Assembly (NCBI GenBank): GCA_029907055.1
Contig: JARYMO010000088.1
Span: forward strand, 1-6,369
DNA from: Syntrophomonadaceae bacterium
Lineage (GTDB): Bacteria > Bacillota > Syntrophomonadia > Syntrophomonadales > Syntrophothermaceae
DNA length: 6,369 nucleotides
Direction: 5' to 3'
Under the pieces are notes generated by a model. That model saw nothing but the letters and a program-made list of their open reading frames with translations. It was not told where the DNA came from and did no database searches. How positions within the stretch are numbered: the first letter of the stretch is position 1; the number at the start of each line of letters is the position of its first letter. Position numbers and translations under genes: made by a program. Shown one piece after another: positions 5,513 to 6,369 of this stretch.

Positions 5513-6369
5513 ATGATCTACACCGTGACCTTGAACCCCGCGCTGGACAGGACCATGTGGGTGGAGCGCATCCGCTACGACCAGTCCAACCGCATCGTGC
5601 GCGAGGACCGTTTCGCCGGCGGCAAGGGCATCGACGTGTCCCGCGGCTTGACCAACCTGGGCGTCCCCAACGTCGCCCTGGGCTTCCTGGGGGGCTTCAC
5701 CGGCGAAGAGATGCGGGCGCGGCTGCAGAACGAGAACGTCACCTGCGACTTCGTGCGCATCCACGACGAAACGCGCACCAACATCATCATTCACGAGTTG
5801 AGTTCCGGGCGTCAGCTTTCCTTCAACGCGGAAGGCCCGGAAGTCAAGCCCCACGAGATTAAGCAGCTGGTGGAGAAACTGGATGCCCTCGCCGAGGCGG
5901 AGCTGGTGGTCATCAGCGGCAGCCTGCCGCCCGGGTTGCACCACGACATCCACCGCAAGCTCATCGAGAGCGTGCGCCAGCACGGAGCAAAGGTGCTGCT
6001 GGACCTCACGGGACCGTCGCTGCGGGTGGGCATCAACTCCAGGGCGGACTACATCAGGACCGATGCGAGCGAGTTGGCGGTGCAGACTGGAGGCGAGCTG
6101 ATCACCACTGCTGATGTGCTGGCCGCCGCCCGCCACCTGCAGAAAGAAACCGGCGGCACGGTCCTGGTATCCACCGCGGCCCGCGAGACCATGCTGGTGG
6201 ACGACGAGCACGAACTCATCGCCACCCCCCCGGTGGTCAAGGTGGAGAGCACCACCGGCGCGGCCGATGCTGCCATCGCCGCCTTCCTCTACGGTCTGCA
6301 GCGCTGCGAACCGGTCGAGACCTGCCTGCGCTACGCGGTGGCCGCCGAAACCGCCAAGACCATGACCCC
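5513..6369 (+). CDS. PfkB-family sugar-phosphate kinase (1-phosphofructokinase-like), C-terminus cut off
   Basis: Expected to phosphorylate a hexose phosphate with ATP, as FruK does with fructose 1-phosphate. The 285 complete codons cover nearly all of a usual 300-312 residue protein; the right edge removes the end. MIYTVTLNPALDRTMWV opens as in FruK/LacC-type kinases, and SGSLPPGL (135-142) is typical. The catalytic Asp is D252 in STTGAADAAIAAFL. Departures: GGKGIN is GGKGID (N to D at 41); the KPNxxE segment reads RTDASE (182-187, NxxE to DxxE); the usual SLGxxG nucleotide-binding segment reads STAARET (220-226); and GAGD is GAAD (A251). The ATG has GGGGAG nine bases upstream; a GTG at 5505 is out of frame. 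It could be an enzyme with altered substrate, or one losing activity. No PTS or regulator gene is visible in the window. Confidence 0.88.
   Translation, partial: MIYTVTLNPALDRTMWVERIRYDQSNRIVREDRFAGGKGIDVSRGLTNLGVPNVALGFLGGFTGEEMRARLQNENVTCDFVRIHDETRTNIIIHELSSGRQLSFNAEGPEVKPHEIKQLVEKLDALAEAELVVISGSLPPGLHHDIHRKLIESVRQHGAKVLLDLTGPSLRVGINSRADYIRTDASELAVQTGGELITTADVLAAARHLQKETGGTVLVSTAARETMLVDDEHELIATPPVVKVESTTGAADAAIAAFLYGLQRCEPVETCLRYAVAAETAKTMT

Noticed and set aside
5252..6211. Minus-strand open frame of 319 codons
   Set aside because: It is opposite the PfkB-family kinase; His/Gln/Val-rich, typical of an antisense shadow.
1..6369. CRISPR array, tRNA, rRNA, insertion sequence or prophage genes
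   Set aside because: No regularly spaced direct repeats, cloverleaf, rRNA-like segment, transposase or integrase was seen on either strand.

Overview
This is a GC-rich bacterial segment. Strong purine-rich ribosome binding sites (AGGAGG type), sigma-A-like promoters and the gene content (an adenosylcobalamin-dependent ribonucleotide reductase, a cysteine-bearing Rrf2 regulator, a stand-alone guanylate-kinase-like protein) suggest a high-GC member of the Bacillota, perhaps a thermophilic or anaerobic lineage. That placement is inference; no rRNA or tRNA is present to anchor it.

Layout, left half (1-3091, all on the minus strand). In transcription order: a 65-residue protein of unknown function; an M24-family Xaa-Pro-type peptidase; a gap holding a large GC hairpin and a promoter; an Rrf2 regulator with three cysteines; and, 19 bases on, the N-terminal ~298 codons of a class II ribonucleotide reductase (nrdJ) that runs off the left edge. 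The Rrf2 gene and nrdJ look like one operon with its own promoter, whose -35/-10 spacer contains a perfect 12-bp palindrome.

Middle (3092-4636). A divergent gap carries a plus-strand promoter for a guanylate-kinase-like P-loop protein. This gene converges on coaE (dephospho-CoA kinase, minus strand), with one base between their stop codons.

Right half (4637-6369). About 0.9 kb between coaE and a PfkB-family sugar kinase has no convincing protein gene. It is not empty: on the minus strand a near-consensus promoter (TTGACG-N17-TAGAAT) is followed at once by about 490 nt packed with nested hairpins, including two capped by GNRA tetraloops that form fully only in minus-strand RNA. It ends in a hairpin with a perfect 12-bp stem. 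I read this as a large structured non-coding RNA, possibly also the leader of coaE. I cannot assign it to a known family; it is the best candidate here for something undescribed. The PfkB-family kinase on the plus strand, cut by the right edge, keeps its catalytic Asp but has substitutions at several family-signature positions (two Asn to Asp, and GAGD to GAAD).
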